From the NCBI RefSeq assembly GCF_004000255.1, contig NZ_RCIQ01000008.1:99807-163806 (forward strand): DNA of 64,000 nucleotides, given 5' to 3'. The notes under the pieces are model-generated. The model made no database searches and was not told the DNA's origin. It saw only the letters and a program-made list of their open reading frames with translations. Below are positions 38,822 through 47,702 of the stretch, piece by piece; positions within the stretch are counted from its first letter, which is position 1, and every line of letters starts with the position of its first letter. A program made the position numbers and the translations under genes. The DNA is from Nioella ostreopsis (GTDB lineage: Bacteria > Pseudomonadota > Alphaproteobacteria > Rhodobacterales > Rhodobacteraceae).

Positions 38822-39520
38822 TTACGACTTGCGTTTTGCGGCCCGCAAGCGGCGCTGAAACGTTTTGACCCGCTTGTTGTAGTGCCAATCGCACACGTAA
38901 GAGGCCGCACGGGGATGGATGCGATGCTCGGCCAGGGCCGGGCTGACCTCTACCCCATCCTTCACATAGAGCAGCACATTCTGCATCAGCCACGGCAAGA
39001 CGAACTCGAATGCTCCCATGCGGCGGCGGATCGGATCGTAGCACCCATAGCCGCGATCCTGGAACATCGCCGCCCATTCGCCCTGAAACCGCAGATTGAT
39101 ATGCCCGGCCCCACCCTGTCCGGGAATGCCCGCCGAGAACAGCACCACGTCCGACAGCGCGCAAAGATCGTCGACAAATCCCTCCGACCGGTCCGGCGAC
39201 AAATGCTCCGCCACTTCGATCGTGGCCGCGAGGTCATAGCGCTTGCGGGCCGCATAGGGCTGATTGAGGTCGGCTGTCTGCCGGTAGGATTTCGCAATGA
39301 CGCTATCTTCCGGGGCCAGCCAATCGCCATCCACGCCCTTGATCGTCGCGCCCCGCGCCTTGCAGGATTTCAGAAAGAACCCAAGCCCGCAGCCAAGGTC
39401 GATGACCGATTTCGGCTGCACATAGGTCCAGAGGATTTCAGCCATGAGATCGGCATTGGCCTGACGCCGTTCCGACTGCTCCACATGGCCCTTGAACATG
39501 GTTTCATAGTCATGAATCAC
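38822..39520 (-). CDS. SAM-dependent methyltransferase within nuo
   Basis: A 232-residue class I methyltransferase. SAM motif I is VIDLGCGLGFFLKSC (about residues 40-54), the acidic residue follows in GVDGDWL, and the later AATIEVAEHLSPD is typical of Methyltransf_11/23 families. The GTG at 39520 is preceded by GGAGGCCGAC, the best ribosome site here; a longer frame lacks one. The gene lies between nuoE and the membrane-anchored helix-hairpin-helix gene. The target is unknown; a complex I subunit, quinone or surface glycan are all possible. Confidence 0.8.
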   Translation of the reverse strand: MIHDYETMFKGHVEQSERRQANADLMAEILWTYVQPKSVIDLGCGLGFFLKSCKARGATIKGVDGDWLAPEDSVIAKSYRQTADLNQPYAARKRYDLAATIEVAEHLSPDRSEGFVDDLCALSDVVLFSAGIPGQGGAGHINLRFQGEWAAMFQDRGYGCYDPIRRRMGAFEFVLPWLMQNVLLYVKDGVEVSPALAEHRIHPRAASYVCDWHYNKRVKTFQRRLRAAKRKS

Positions 39521-39630
39521 GTCGGCCTCCTGTGACTGCCATCCATCCCGACGCCCGCGACAGGGCACATCCCCCTACAGCGCGCGCCGCAAGGGTGCCG
39601 GGTTCCGGCCGCTCGTCAAAGGGCAGAGGA

Positions 39631-40701
39631 TCAGGACCCGGCCAGTTCGCTCGCCTGTGCGACCCAATTGTCACGCTCGATCCGGCCCTTGAACTTGAGG
39701 CGCGCATCGACCCAGGCGATCTCGGACGGACCCCAGGCGGCGATCTGGTCGAAATGCCAGAAGCCCATGGAATTGAGCAGTTCTTCAAGCTTCGGACCAA
39801 CGCCGGAAATCTTTTTCAGGTCATCCGCCTCGCGGCCTTCGCGCGGGGCGCTCAGCAGTTCGGGCTCAGACTCCTCGACCTCCGCCGGGGTCTCGGCCTG
39901 GGTTTGCGGGGTCGCGGCAGGTTGCGGTGCGGGTGCAGGCTCCGCTGCCGGGGCGGGCGTCGCGGCGGCAGGTGCAGCGACGTCGCCGCCCGACTGCTTG
40001 CCCCAGGGCGCCAGCAGCGGCACTTCGGTGCCGTCGATCCGCTTGACGGTGTCGCCGATATCGGTGGCCAAACGGGCCGAGGCGTTCAGGCTGTCGCGCC
40101 CGGCCTCGTGATCCTTGAGCGAGGTCAGACCCGACAGCGGCTCCGACGCATAGCGCCCGTTTTGCGGGCCAGGGGTGGGCACGCGACCCGCGGCCAGTTC
40201 ATCGAGGATCCAGCCGAATTTCTCGGCGGTCAGATCCTCGTAGTAATCCTTGCCGATCTGCACCATCGGCGCGTTCGCGCAGGCGCCCAGGCATTCCACC
40301 TCTTCCCAGCTGAAATTGCCATCCGCCGACAGCTCATGCGCGTTGGCGGCGATCTTGTCCTTGCAGACGGCAATCAGGTCTTCGGCGCCGCAGATCATGC
40401 AGGACGTGGTGCCGCAGACCTGAACATGGGCAATCGCGCCCACGGGCTGCAACTGGAACATGAAATAGAAGGTCGCCACTTCCAGCGTGCGGATATAGGT
40501 CATGCCCAGCATGTCGGACACCGCTTCGATCGCGGGCCGCGTTAGCCAGCCTTCCTGTTCCTGCGCCCGCCACAGCAGGGGGATCACCGCCGATTGCGCG
40601 CGGCCTTCGGGATATTTGGTGATCTGCGCCTCGGCCCATGCCTGATTGGCGGGGGTGAAGGCAAAGCTTTCGGGCTGGTCGTGGTAGAGGCGTCTCAGCA
40701 T
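39631..40701 (-). CDS. nuoE: NADH-quinone oxidoreductase subunit E with extra C-terminal domain
   Basis: The 24-kDa-type subunit with [2Fe-2S] cluster N1a. At 356 residues it is about twice the E. coli protein. The first about 195 residues are the thioredoxin-like core with CGTTSC (about 96-101) and CLGAC (about 138-142). A Pro/Ala/Thr-rich linker follows (about 240-285), then a domain [38 protein letters not shown] with a helix-hairpin-helix-like core. Extended NuoE proteins are known in alphaproteobacteria. Two further copies of the tail domain lie downstream. Confidence 0.96.
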   Translation of the reverse strand: MLRRLYHDQPESFAFTPANQAWAEAQITKYPEGRAQSAVIPLLWRAQEQEGWLTRPAIEAVSDMLGMTYIRTLEVATFYFMFQLQPVGAIAHVQVCGTTSCMICGAEDLIAVCKDKIAANAHELSADGNFSWEEVECLGACANAPMVQIGKDYYEDLTAEKFGWILDELAAGRVPTPGPQNGRYASEPLSGLTSLKDHEAGRDSLNASARLATDIGDTVKRIDGTEVPLLAPWGKQSGGDVAAPAAATPAPAAEPAPAPQPAATPQTQAETPAEVEESEPELLSAPREGREADDLKKISGVGPKLEELLNSMGFWHFDQIAAWGPSEIAWVDARLKFKGRIERDNWVAQASELAGS

Positions 40702-40808
40702 CAGGTCGGTCCCGTCGAATATCGTTGTTGCGCTTGCTGCCAGAGTGTCGCCAAAATGTCCATGCGTCTCTTTTTACTTCCGGACCTGAATTGTCCCAAT
40801 GGCGGGTC

Positions 40809-41483
40809 TCACTGGCTGACCTCGCAGTTAGCCAGGCGGATTGTTCCGCTCGCTTCGGAAACCAAGGCACCGCTTTCGATCATCCGGCGTTGTGTTCCAG
40901 CCAGAAAGATGTCGACCGCCTCGAAGAAATCGCCAATGCCAGCAACCTCACCGAGGGCAGCAGGCGGCGGCAGGTCGAAGTGCGCGGCGATGTGGGTCAG
41001 GGCGAAGACGAAAAACGGCTGCTCCTGCTCTGGCAAAACAACGCAGCCATAGTCCGCGATGATATCGGACAGCAAAGCGGCCCGATCTCCGTCCTCCAAC
41101 AGCAGCAGTTCATTGGCCTGGTGCCGGAACTGCAGGGTCAGCTGTGTGGCGTGGGTCGGGCAGTTGGCCAGCCGAACACCATCAGCATCGGCGATCACTA
41201 CACCTGCCGCGATCTGGCGCTGCACGGCTGCCGCTCCTTCGGACAGCAACACCGGCATATCCGACGCATCCGGATCTTGCAGCATCACCTGAATTGCAAC
41301 GCGCGCCTCCAGCCCTTCGACCATGCCGCCGGGACCGGTTGAACAAAACGGAAAGTTCTCTGCCAAGGTGGTCTCAAGGACCTGATCCCAGTCATCAGGC
41401 GAAAGCGCCTCCTGGGCCGTCGCGGCAGAGCCAAGACCGGTCAGGAATAGCACAGCCAAAATACGGTGAAACAGGGCGGGCAT
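40809..41483 (-). CDS. Secreted hypothetical protein with internal duplication
   Basis: A 224-residue protein with a Sec signal (MPALFHRILAVLFLTGLGSAATAQ), ATG 41483 behind GGAGAG. The mature part seems to contain two related halves of about 90-100 residues, each with a paired Cys and ending in a matching stretch: AAVQRQIAAGVVI...RLANC and AGTQRRMIESGALV...RLANC. The product should be periplasmic and disulfide-bonded. I recognise no family. It lies between nuoD and nuoE, with about 100 bases before nuoE. Confidence 0.7.
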   Translation of the reverse strand: MPALFHRILAVLFLTGLGSAATAQEALSPDDWDQVLETTLAENFPFCSTGPGGMVEGLEARVAIQVMLQDPDASDMPVLLSEGAAAVQRQIAAGVVIADADGVRLANCPTHATQLTLQFRHQANELLLLEDGDRAALLSDIIADYGCVVLPEQEQPFFVFALTHIAAHFDLPPPAALGEVAGIGDFFEAVDIFLAGTQRRMIESGALVSEASGTIRLANCEVSQ

Positions 41484-41546
41484 GAACGGCTCTCCTTCCT
41501 TGTTGGCAAGGATGGACCGGTCCGCCGCATGTTGGCAAGTCCCGCG

Positions 41547-41918
41547 TCAGGCAGCAGCACCCTGCCCGAGCCGCGCCAGAACCGCGATGCACAATGCGAC
41601 GGTCGACAGCACACCCGAAATAGTATGCTTCCAATGCGGATACCCGGCACGGGCGTAGATCAGGCCATCTGCAAAGCCCATGAAGGCGCAGACGGCGAAA
41701 AGGGCGATAAGGACGTTGAGATCCCCATAGATCGTGAAGACGAGCGCCAGAAAGGCGAAGGCCGTATAGCGGTCGGCCATCACGAGCGGTAACTTCTCAA
41801 GACGATGCGTGGTCTGCTCCAACCCCTTGTCGGGGTCGGTCCAGAACGCCCAGGCCAGCAAGGCCAGGATCAGAACGGTGACGCCCCCGCAGATCGTCGT
41901 GAGAAGGGTGAGGCTCAC
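41547..41918 (-). CDS. Small membrane protein coupled to nuoD
   Basis: A 123-residue protein with about four predicted helices (about residues 5-25, 45-62, 66-84, 100-118) and a conserved-looking [10 protein letters not shown] loop. The GTG start overlaps the nuoD stop as GTGA, which fixes the start. No family is recognised with confidence. Location is the inner membrane. Coupling to nuoD suggests it is made in step with complex I. Confidence 0.7.
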   Translation of the reverse strand: MSLTLLTTICGGVTVLILALLAWAFWTDPDKGLEQTTHRLEKLPLVMADRYTAFAFLALVFTIYGDLNVLIALFAVCAFMGFADGLIYARAGYPHWKHTISGVLSTVALCIAVLARLGQGAAA

Positions 41919-43138
41919 CTGTCGATCTCACCGAACACCACGTCCATCGTGCCGATGATGGCCGCGACGTCTGCCAGCTGGTGGCCACCCGCGACATGGT
42001 CCATGGCCTGCAGGTGCAGATAGCCCGGCGCGCGGATCTTGGCCTTGTAGGGTTTGTTCGACCCATCCGCGACAAGGTAGACGCCAAACTCCCCTTTGGG
42101 GGCCTCGACCGCCGCGTAAACCTCACCGGCAGGCACGTGGAAGCCTTCGGTATAGAGCTTGAAGTGGTGGATCAGAGCCTCCATCGAGGTCTTCATGTCG
42201 CCCCGCTTTGGCGGCGTGATCTTGCCACGGGCCAGGATGTCGCCCTGCCCTTCCGGCGCGCGCAGCTTGGCAATCGCCTGATGGATGATATGGACCGACT
42301 GGCGCATCTCTTCCATGCGCACGAGGTAGCGGTCATAGCAGTCGCCGTTCTTGCCCACGGGGATCTGGAACTCGAACTCGTCATAGCATTCATAGGGCTG
42401 CGCGCGGCGCAAATCCCAGGCCATGCCGGACCCGCGGACCATCACACCGGAAAAGCCCCAATCCAGCACTTCCTGCTCGCTCACCACACCGATATCGGCG
42501 TTGCGCTGCTTGAAGATGCGGTTTTCGGTCAGCAGCCCGTCGATATCGTCCAGCTTGGCCGGAAATTCATTGGCCCAGGTCTCGATATCGTCCAGCAGCT
42601 CCGGCGGCAGGTCCTGATGGACGCCACCGGGGCGGAAATAGGCCGCGTGCAGACGCGCGCCACAGGCCCGTTCATAGAAGACCATCAGCTTCTCGCGTTC
42701 CTCGAAGCCCCAGAGCGGCGGCGTCAGCGCGCCCACATCCATGGCCTGTGTGGTCACGTTCAGCAGGTGGTTCAGAACCCGGCCGATCTCGGAATAAAGC
42801 ACCCGGATCAGCGACGCACGGCGCGGCACTTCCACGCCGGTCAGCTTTTCGATGGCCAGGCACCAGGCATGTTCCTGGTTCATCGGCGCCACGTAATCCA
42901 GCCGGTCGAAATAGGGCAGGTTCTGCAGATAGGTCCGGCTTTCCATCAGCTTTTCGGTGCCGCGATGCAGCAGGCCGATATGCGGATCGCAGCGTTCGAC
43001 GATCTCGCCATCCAGCTCCAGCACCAGACGCAGCACGCCGTGCGCCGCCGGGTGCTGAGGCCCGAAGTTGATGTTGAAATTCCGGATCTTCTGTTCGCCT
43101 GTCAGGGCGTCTTCGAAGCCTTTGCCGCCATCCATCAT
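41915..43138 (-). CDS. nuoD: NADH-quinone oxidoreductase subunit D
   Basis: The 49-kDa-type subunit at the quinone site, related to NiFe hydrogenase large subunits. The 407-residue protein has [17 protein letters not shown] near the N-terminus with the quinone-site His, and ends in DVVFGEIDR. Two adjacent ATGs (43138 and 43135) are possible; the first overlaps the sulfotransferase stop as ATGA. The downstream membrane gene overlaps its stop. Confidence 0.97.
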   Translation of the reverse strand: MMDGGKGFEDALTGEQKIRNFNINFGPQHPAAHGVLRLVLELDGEIVERCDPHIGLLHRGTEKLMESRTYLQNLPYFDRLDYVAPMNQEHAWCLAIEKLTGVEVPRRASLIRVLYSEIGRVLNHLLNVTTQAMDVGALTPPLWGFEEREKLMVFYERACGARLHAAYFRPGGVHQDLPPELLDDIETWANEFPAKLDDIDGLLTENRIFKQRNADIGVVSEQEVLDWGFSGVMVRGSGMAWDLRRAQPYECYDEFEFQIPVGKNGDCYDRYLVRMEEMRQSVHIIHQAIAKLRAPEGQGDILARGKITPPKRGDMKTSMEALIHHFKLYTEGFHVPAGEVYAAVEAPKGEFGVYLVADGSNKPYKAKIRAPGYLHLQAMDHVAGGHQLADVAAIIGTMDVVFGEIDR

Positions 43139-44004
43139 GCCAGCGCCTCCATGTTATCCGTCCAGCGTTGCGGCAGGGCACCCATGTGCCCGCGCACCGC
43201 ATCATACTGAGGGGCAAGCCACGCCATCGCGCGGGCGCGCTGCGCCTCGGTCATCGTCAGGTCTTCCCCCGCCAGAACCCGCGCCTCGGTATTCGCAGGC
43301 CGCTCGGCAATGCCGAGACAGCCGCAGAGCCGGGCCAGCGTGTCGGGCTGGAAGAGTGTCTCGTAAAAGGCCGTGAACAGCTTCGCCGGGTCCACCGCCG
43401 CATTCAGCCTCGTCAGCGTCCCCGCGTAATCGCAGCGCGCCGCCATGGTCTGATCCTCGCCGCCAAGCACCTTGTCCAGAAGCGCCCCTGCGGTCGCCGC
43501 CAGATCGCCACCCTTGCGGGTCGCGGCCATGCGGATGTTGGACCACAACCGGTCCAGCGGGTCGCGCATCAGGAAGACGAAGCGCGTCACCGGGGCCAAG
43601 CCCGCCATACGCGACAGGCTGGCCTCGGACAGCGTCGCATAGGCCGGGGTGATGTCCCCCACCACCCGCGCCGCTTCGGCATTGTGGTTCAGGAACGCCA
43701 GATAGCCCGCATCGTTCTGCCCCTCGCGGATGACGTTCAGCCAGCCGGTATAGGCCCAGACCTCGCGTTGCAGCCGCTTGTCCAGCCGCGCGTCCCCCGT
43801 CGGCAGGCGGTCCTTGCGGCGCTTGCGCTCGCGCAGCATGCGGGTGACCTGCCGGTCGAACTTGCTGGTCTCGCAGGTGTCGAAATAATGCAATTCCTTG
43901 ACGGCGGGCAGCCGCACCTCGGGATGTGCGGCAAGATAGCGGTAAAGCCAGGTCGTCCCCGCCTTTGCCGCGCCGATCCCGAAAAGGAGTGTCGCCTGTG
44001 CCAT
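43135..44004 (-). CDS. Sulfotransferase between nuoC and nuoD
   Basis: A 289-residue PAPS-dependent sulfotransferase. The 5'-phosphosulfate loop is [15 protein letters not shown] (about residues 10-24) and the 3'-phosphate site is [16 protein letters not shown] (about 143-158). KELHYFDT is also typical of bacterial carbohydrate sulfotransferases. It begins eight bases after nuoC and its stop overlaps nuoD, so it is inside the complex I operon without a gap. Its natural acceptor, perhaps a glycan, is unknown, and a link to respiration is not established. Confidence 0.85.
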   Translation of the reverse strand: MAQATLLFGIGAAKAGTTWLYRYLAAHPEVRLPAVKELHYFDTCETSKFDRQVTRMLRERKRRKDRLPTGDARLDKRLQREVWAYTGWLNVIREGQNDAGYLAFLNHNAEAARVVGDITPAYATLSEASLSRMAGLAPVTRFVFLMRDPLDRLWSNIRMAATRKGGDLAATAGALLDKVLGGEDQTMAARCDYAGTLTRLNAAVDPAKLFTAFYETLFQPDTLARLCGCLGIAERPANTEARVLAGEDLTMTEAQRARAMAWLAPQYDAVRGHMGALPQRWTDNMEALA

Positions 44005-44012
44005 GCGCCTGA

Positions 44013-44627
44013 TCAGCCTTTCGCGGCCTCGGGTTTTTCATCCCCCGGCAGGATATACTCGGCACCTTCCCAGGGGCTCATGAAATCGAACTGGCGGTAT
44101 TCCTGCACCAGCTTCACCGGCTCATAGACCACGCGCTTCAACGCCTCGTCATAGCGAACCTCGGTGTAGCCCGTGGTCGGGAAATCCTTGCGTAGCGGAT
44201 AGCCGCGGAAGCCATAATCCGTCAGGATGCGGCGCAGGTCCGGGTGGCCGGAAAACAGCACGCCATACATGTCGAACACTTCCCGCTCGAACCAGTTGGC
44301 CGCCGGATAGACACCGGTGATCGAGGGCACCATCTCGTCCTCGCGGATCTGGGTTTTCACCCGGATGCGGTGGTTCTGGTACATCGACAGGAAATGCCAC
44401 ACCATGTCGAAGCGCTTGTCGCGGCTCGGGTAATCCACGGCGGTGATGTCCACCAGCGTGGAAAAACGGCAGGCGGTGTCGGTCTTCAGGAAGTCCATGA
44501 AGGCCGGGATCGAGGCCAGCGTGATCTCCACCGTCAACTCGCCATGGGCGATCTCTGTGCCGATGACCGCGTCCCCCTGCTTGAGGGTAATCAGGTCGGC
44601 CAATTCGCGAAGGGCATCTTCACTCAT
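44013..44627 (-). CDS. nuoC: NADH-quinone oxidoreductase subunit C
   Basis: The 30-kDa-type subunit of the peripheral arm. The 204-residue protein has the conserved [29 protein letters not shown] segment and YPLRKDFP. NuoC and NuoD are separate here, unlike the fused form in E. coli. It follows nuoB by 31 bases. Confidence 0.97.
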   Translation of the reverse strand: MSEDALRELADLITLKQGDAVIGTEIAHGELTVEITLASIPAFMDFLKTDTACRFSTLVDITAVDYPSRDKRFDMVWHFLSMYQNHRIRVKTQIREDEMVPSITGVYPAANWFEREVFDMYGVLFSGHPDLRRILTDYGFRGYPLRKDFPTTGYTEVRYDEALKRVVYEPVKLVQEYRQFDFMSPWEGAEYILPGDEKPEAAKG

Positions 44628-44658
44628 GCGTCGTCTCCTCGGTCAGCGCGGGCGGCGC

Positions 44659-45183
44659 TTAGCGGGTAATGGTGCCGGTGCGGCGGATTTTGCGCTGCAG
44701 CTGAAGCAGGCCGTAAAGCAGCGCCTCTGCCGTCGGCGGGCAGCCGGGAACGTAAAGATCCACGGGCACGATCCGGTCACAGCCGCGCACCACGGAATAG
44801 CTGTAGTGGTAATAGCCACCGCCATTGGCGCAGGACCCCATGGAGATCACGTAGCGCGGCTCCGGCATCTGGTCGTAGACCTTGCGCAGCGCCGGCGCCA
44901 TCTTGTTGGTCAGCGTGCCCGCCACGATCATCACATCCGACTGGCGCGGGGAGGCGCGCGGTGCGATCCCGAACCGCTCGGCGTCATAGCGCGGCATCGA
45001 GGTATGCATCATCTCGACCGCGCAGCAGGCCAGACCGAAGGTCATCCAATGCAGCGACCCGGTGCGCGCCCAGTTGATCAGGTCATCGGCGGTGGTCAGC
45101 AGAAAGCCCTTGTCCTGCAGCTCCGCGTTCAGGGCGCGGGTGGCAACGTCCTTGTCCACACCGGCGGTGTTGGCGCTGGTCAT
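44659..45183 (-). CDS. nuoB: NADH-quinone oxidoreductase subunit B
   Basis: Holds the terminal [4Fe-4S] cluster N2 that reduces quinone. The 174-residue protein has the adjacent cysteines [10 protein letters not shown] (53-54), MGSCANGGG and [15 protein letters not shown] at 45183 was chosen because it overlaps the nuoA stop as TGATG and gives normal length; earlier in-frame ATGs lie within nuoA. Confidence 0.97.
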   Translation of the reverse strand: MTSANTAGVDKDVATRALNAELQDKGFLLTTADDLINWARTGSLHWMTFGLACCAVEMMHTSMPRYDAERFGIAPRASPRQSDVMIVAGTLTNKMAPALRKVYDQMPEPRYVISMGSCANGGGYYHYSYSVVRGCDRIVPVDLYVPGCPPTAEALLYGLLQLQRKIRRTGTITR

Positions 45184-45548
45184 CACTCCCATTCGAGGGC
45201 CCCCTTCTTCCATTCATAGGCAAAGCCGATGGTCAGCACGGCCAGGAAAATCATCATCGACCAGAACCCCAGCATCGACATCTCCGGGAAGGCCACGCCC
45301 CATGGGAACAGGAAGGCGATCTCCAGGTCGAAGATGATAAACAGGATCGAGACGAGGTAGAATCGCACGTCGAATTTCATCCGCGCATCGTCGAAGGCGT
45401 TGAACCCGCATTCATAGGCCGACACCTTTTCGGGGTCCGGGTTGCGGACCGCCAGAATGACGGCGGCAAGGATGAGGACAATCCCAAGCCCGATGGCAAG
45501 GGCGAGAAAGATCAGAACGGGCGCATAATCCCTGAGCAGGTCTTCCAA
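45183..45548 (-). CDS. nuoA: NADH-quinone oxidoreductase subunit A (TTG start)
   Basis: Three-helix membrane subunit and first gene of the nuo cluster. The 121-residue product begins [20 protein letters not shown]; the TTG at 45548 is preceded by AAGGAGCCAGCC, a good ribosome site, and gives normal length, whereas the upstream frame is not hydrophobic. The conserved loop is [22 protein letters not shown] with the quinone-region Cys. A TTG start may keep expression of the first gene modest. Confidence 0.93.
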   Translation of the reverse strand: MEDLLRDYAPVLIFLALAIGLGIVLILAAVILAVRNPDPEKVSAYECGFNAFDDARMKFDVRFYLVSILFIIFDLEIAFLFPWGVAFPEMSMLGFWSMMIFLAVLTIGFAYEWKKGALEWE

Positions 45549-45635
45549 GGCTGGCTCCTTCGGCTCGCGGGCGCCACGGCGAAGCGGCGCAGGGTCATCC
45601 CCCGCAATACGCATCTGCGCGCGGGGACTGTCCGC

Positions 45636-45664
45636 TGTTTATGCCCGCACCGCGCGGGGGTCAA
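45636..45664 (-). promoter_or_regulatory. Candidate sigma-70-type promoter for nuoA
   Basis: On the minus strand TTGACC (45664-45659) and TAAACA (45641-45636) are separated by 17 bases. The start point would be near 45629, about 80 bases ahead of the nuoA TTG. The -35 is good and the -10 is poor, as is common in alphaproteobacteria. Confidence 0.4.
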
Positions 45665-45823
45665 CCGAAGCAAAGCGCAACAGGGGCCTCCAAGGCAGGA
45701 AAAATCACCGCAGGGCCTGCCACAGATCTGCGCGTCCCCCCTCGTGGACGCGCAGCCACGCGCGCGCCATCGTCCTCCCGCGCGTCGATTGCCGTTTCAT
45801 CTTGGCCAAAATACCTCGGGGGA

Positions 45824-45926
45824 GTCGCCTGGAAGGCGACGGGGGCAGAGCCCCCCTTGAACGCCCTTTCAAGAGCGTTCGTCGCGGCCCGGCACGGGCC
45901 GCGCGGATCGACGTGCCGCAGGCACG
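45824..45926. repeat. Five consecutive hairpins
   Basis: Arms are GTCGCC/GGCGAC (45824-45840), GGGGGC/GCCCCC (45841-45855), GAACGC/GCGTTC (45859-45880), GCGGCCC/GGGCCGC (45884-45902) and CGTGCC/GGCACG (45912-45926). All stems are perfect and nearly adjacent. The block could be a composite REP-type element or a structured RNA. It is followed 36 bases later by the G-tract array. Confidence 0.8.
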
Positions 45927-45962
45927 GCGAAATCCCGGTCAACCCAAAACCTGCCAAAGAGA

Positions 45963-46005
45963 TGCACAGGGGGTGCACGGGGGTGTACGCCCGGTGTACG
46001 GGGAG
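45963..46005 (+). repeat. Second array of four 11-base G-tract units
   Basis: Units are TGCACAGGGGG (45963-45973), TGCACGGGGG (45974-45983), TGTACGCCCGG (45984-45994) and TGTACGGGGAG (45995-46005). They share the TG(T/C)AC core and spacing with the array at 2320-2363, including the identical unit TGCACAGGGGG. The third unit has lost its G-run, so a four-tract quadruplex would be weaker here. Confidence 0.8.
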
Positions 46006-46061
46006 TGACAGCCTGTTTTCGCTCCGGATATCACCGCGCGCGCAGCAGGCGGCGCGCCTTC

Positions 46062-46856
46062 TCAGCGCTGCCAGACGACCGGAAACCAATCCTCGCGCAG
46101 CCGCTGCCCCGGCACCATGTCATGCCCCGGAAACGGCGGAGACGTCCGCCCCGGCCGTTCCACGTAACGCGCATCATCCCCAAGAAACCGCACGGAAAAC
46201 GCCCGCCGGCGGCTCGTGCTGGTATTGCCCCGCGCGCCATGCAAGGTGCGGTAGTCGAAGGCCACCGCATCGCCGGGCTCCATCGTCCATTCCAGCACCG
46301 TCAGACCCTCCGCATCCGGGTCCGGCACCGGGATATAGGCGCCCTCATCGGGGAAAAAAGCGTCTTCTTTCAACCACCTGGTCGGCAGAACCGGCTTTGG
46401 CCACTTGTGACTTCCCGCCACCAGCCGCAGCGTCGCATCCGTCACCGGATCGAGCGGCGACCAGAAGCTGATGGTCTGCTCACCCTCGACAAAATAATAG
46501 GGTCCATCCTGATGCCAGGGCGTCGGCTTCGACGTCCCCGGCTCTTTCACCAGCACGTGGTCGTGGAAAATCTGCACCCTGTCCGAGCGCATCAGCTCGC
46601 CCGCCACCCGCGCCGCATCCGAGTGCCGGATGACCTTCTCGAATTCGGGAATCCGCGTCCAGTTGCAATAGTCGTCAAAGAAGCGCCCGCCCTCGCCCGG
46701 CAACAGGTTCTCCGCCGCATAAGGCCCCGGCTCCGTCATGTTCCGCTCCACGCCCTTGCGCAGCGTGTCCACGTGATCGGCAAAGAGCCCCTTGATCAAG
46801 ACCGCGCCATCGCGGGCGAACTCCGCGATCTGTTCTTGCGTGACGGTGACAGCCAT
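46062..46856 (-). CDS. Phytanoyl-CoA dioxygenase-family (PhyH) oxygenase
   Basis: A 264-residue Fe(II)/2-oxoglutarate oxygenase. The metal site is PWHQDGPYY (His115, Asp117) with distal His206 in LHGARGN, and an Arg about ten residues later should bind 2-oxoglutarate. ATG at 46856 follows GGGAGGAGC. It lies 60 bases after the 3-methylglutaconyl-CoA hydratase gene and is the last gene of the leucine-catabolic run. The substrate is unknown; a branched acyl-CoA is possible from context only. Confidence 0.85.
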   Translation of the reverse strand: MAVTVTQEQIAEFARDGAVLIKGLFADHVDTLRKGVERNMTEPGPYAAENLLPGEGGRFFDDYCNWTRIPEFEKVIRHSDAARVAGELMRSDRVQIFHDHVLVKEPGTSKPTPWHQDGPYYFVEGEQTISFWSPLDPVTDATLRLVAGSHKWPKPVLPTRWLKEDAFFPDEGAYIPVPDPDAEGLTVLEWTMEPGDAVAFDYRTLHGARGNTSTSRRRAFSVRFLGDDARYVERPGRTSPPFPGHDMVPGQRLREDWFPVVWQR

Positions 46857-46916
46857 GAACGCTCCTCCCAGTTGACCGGGCAGAGCAAACGCCAGCCCGC
46901 CCGCTGATGCAAGTGC

Positions 46917-47699
46917 TTAGCTTTGTTGCCAGCTTGGCTTGCGCTTCTCGAAAAAGGCCGACACGCCTTCCGGCCCCTCCTCGCTTTCCCAGGCATCGAC
47001 CAATGCGGCGATGGTCATGTCCACCACGGCATCATTCACCCGAGGCTCCAGCGCCGCGACAAGCGCCTTGGCCTTGGCCACCGCGCCCGGCGCGCAGGCC
47101 AGATAGGGCGCGACCTCGGCCTCCACCGCCGCATCCAGATCCTCGGCCGTAACGGCCTTGGCCAGCAGCCCCAGATCAACCGCCTCAGCAGCCCCGAAGA
47201 TCCGCGCCGACATGAAGACCCGCCGCGCCCGGCTCGCGCCCATGCGCGCCACCACGTAAGGCCCGATCGTTGCCGGGATCAGCCCGAGCCGCGTTTCCGT
47301 CAGGCCGAATTTCGCGCCCTCGACCCCCACGGCCACATCGCAGACCGACATCATGCCGATCCCGCCGCCAAAGGCCTGCCCCTGCACCCGGCCAATCAGC
47401 GGCTTGGGCATCCGGTCCAGCGCCCCCAGCATCGCTGCCAGCTTGCGCGCCTCACGCGCCCGGGTCGCGGCACCGGCGGCCATCTGGTCCTTCATCCAGG
47501 CCAGATCCCCCCCGGCGCAGAAGGTCTTGCCATTGCCGGTCAGCACCACGACCCGAACGGCGGGATCCGCCCCGAGCCGCTCTGCCGCTTCGGTCAGTTC
47601 CGCGATCATCTGCGGGGCCAGTGCGTTGTGACGCTCCGGCATGTCCAGCATCAGCACCGCAACGCCGCGATCATCCACCGCGATATCAATCGTTTCCAT
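46917..47699 (-). CDS. liuC: Enoyl-CoA hydratase family, probable 3-methylglutaconyl-CoA hydratase
   Basis: A 260-residue crotonase. It has the oxyanion-hole segments ERHNALAPQM and GKTFCAGGDLAWM (about residues 56-68), plus AFGGGIGMMSVCDVAVG (about 109-125). Crotonases differ in substrate, but position next to HMG-CoA lyase and methylcrotonoyl-CoA carboxylase points to hydration of 3-methylglutaconyl-CoA in leucine breakdown. ATG at 47699 lies behind GGGAGGGATAAGCC, three bases after the lyase stop. Confidence 0.85.
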   Translation of the reverse strand: METIDIAVDDRGVAVLMLDMPERHNALAPQMIAELTEAAERLGADPAVRVVVLTGNGKTFCAGGDLAWMKDQMAAGAATRAREARKLAAMLGALDRMPKPLIGRVQGQAFGGGIGMMSVCDVAVGVEGAKFGLTETRLGLIPATIGPYVVARMGASRARRVFMSARIFGAAEAVDLGLLAKAVTAEDLDAAVEAEVAPYLACAPGAVAKAKALVAALEPRVNDAVVDMTIAALVDAWESEEGPEGVSAFFEKRKPSWQQS

Positions 47700-47702
47700 G
47701 GC

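Larger units (their letters stand above)
45665..46061. other. Intergenic region between the PhyH gene and the nuoA promoter
   Basis: No gene is visible. The interval holds five tandem hairpins (45824-45926) and a four-unit G-tract array (45963-46005), described separately. The segment GGCCAAAATACCTCGGGGGA just before the first hairpin resembles a dispersed repeat I recall from Rhodobacteraceae genomes, there also followed by GGGGGCAGAGCCCCC. Confidence 0.65.

Noticed and set aside
45963..46005. CRISPR-like or iteron array of a plasmid origin
   Set aside because: Units are only 10-11 bases, adjacent without spacers, and no rep or cas gene is near.
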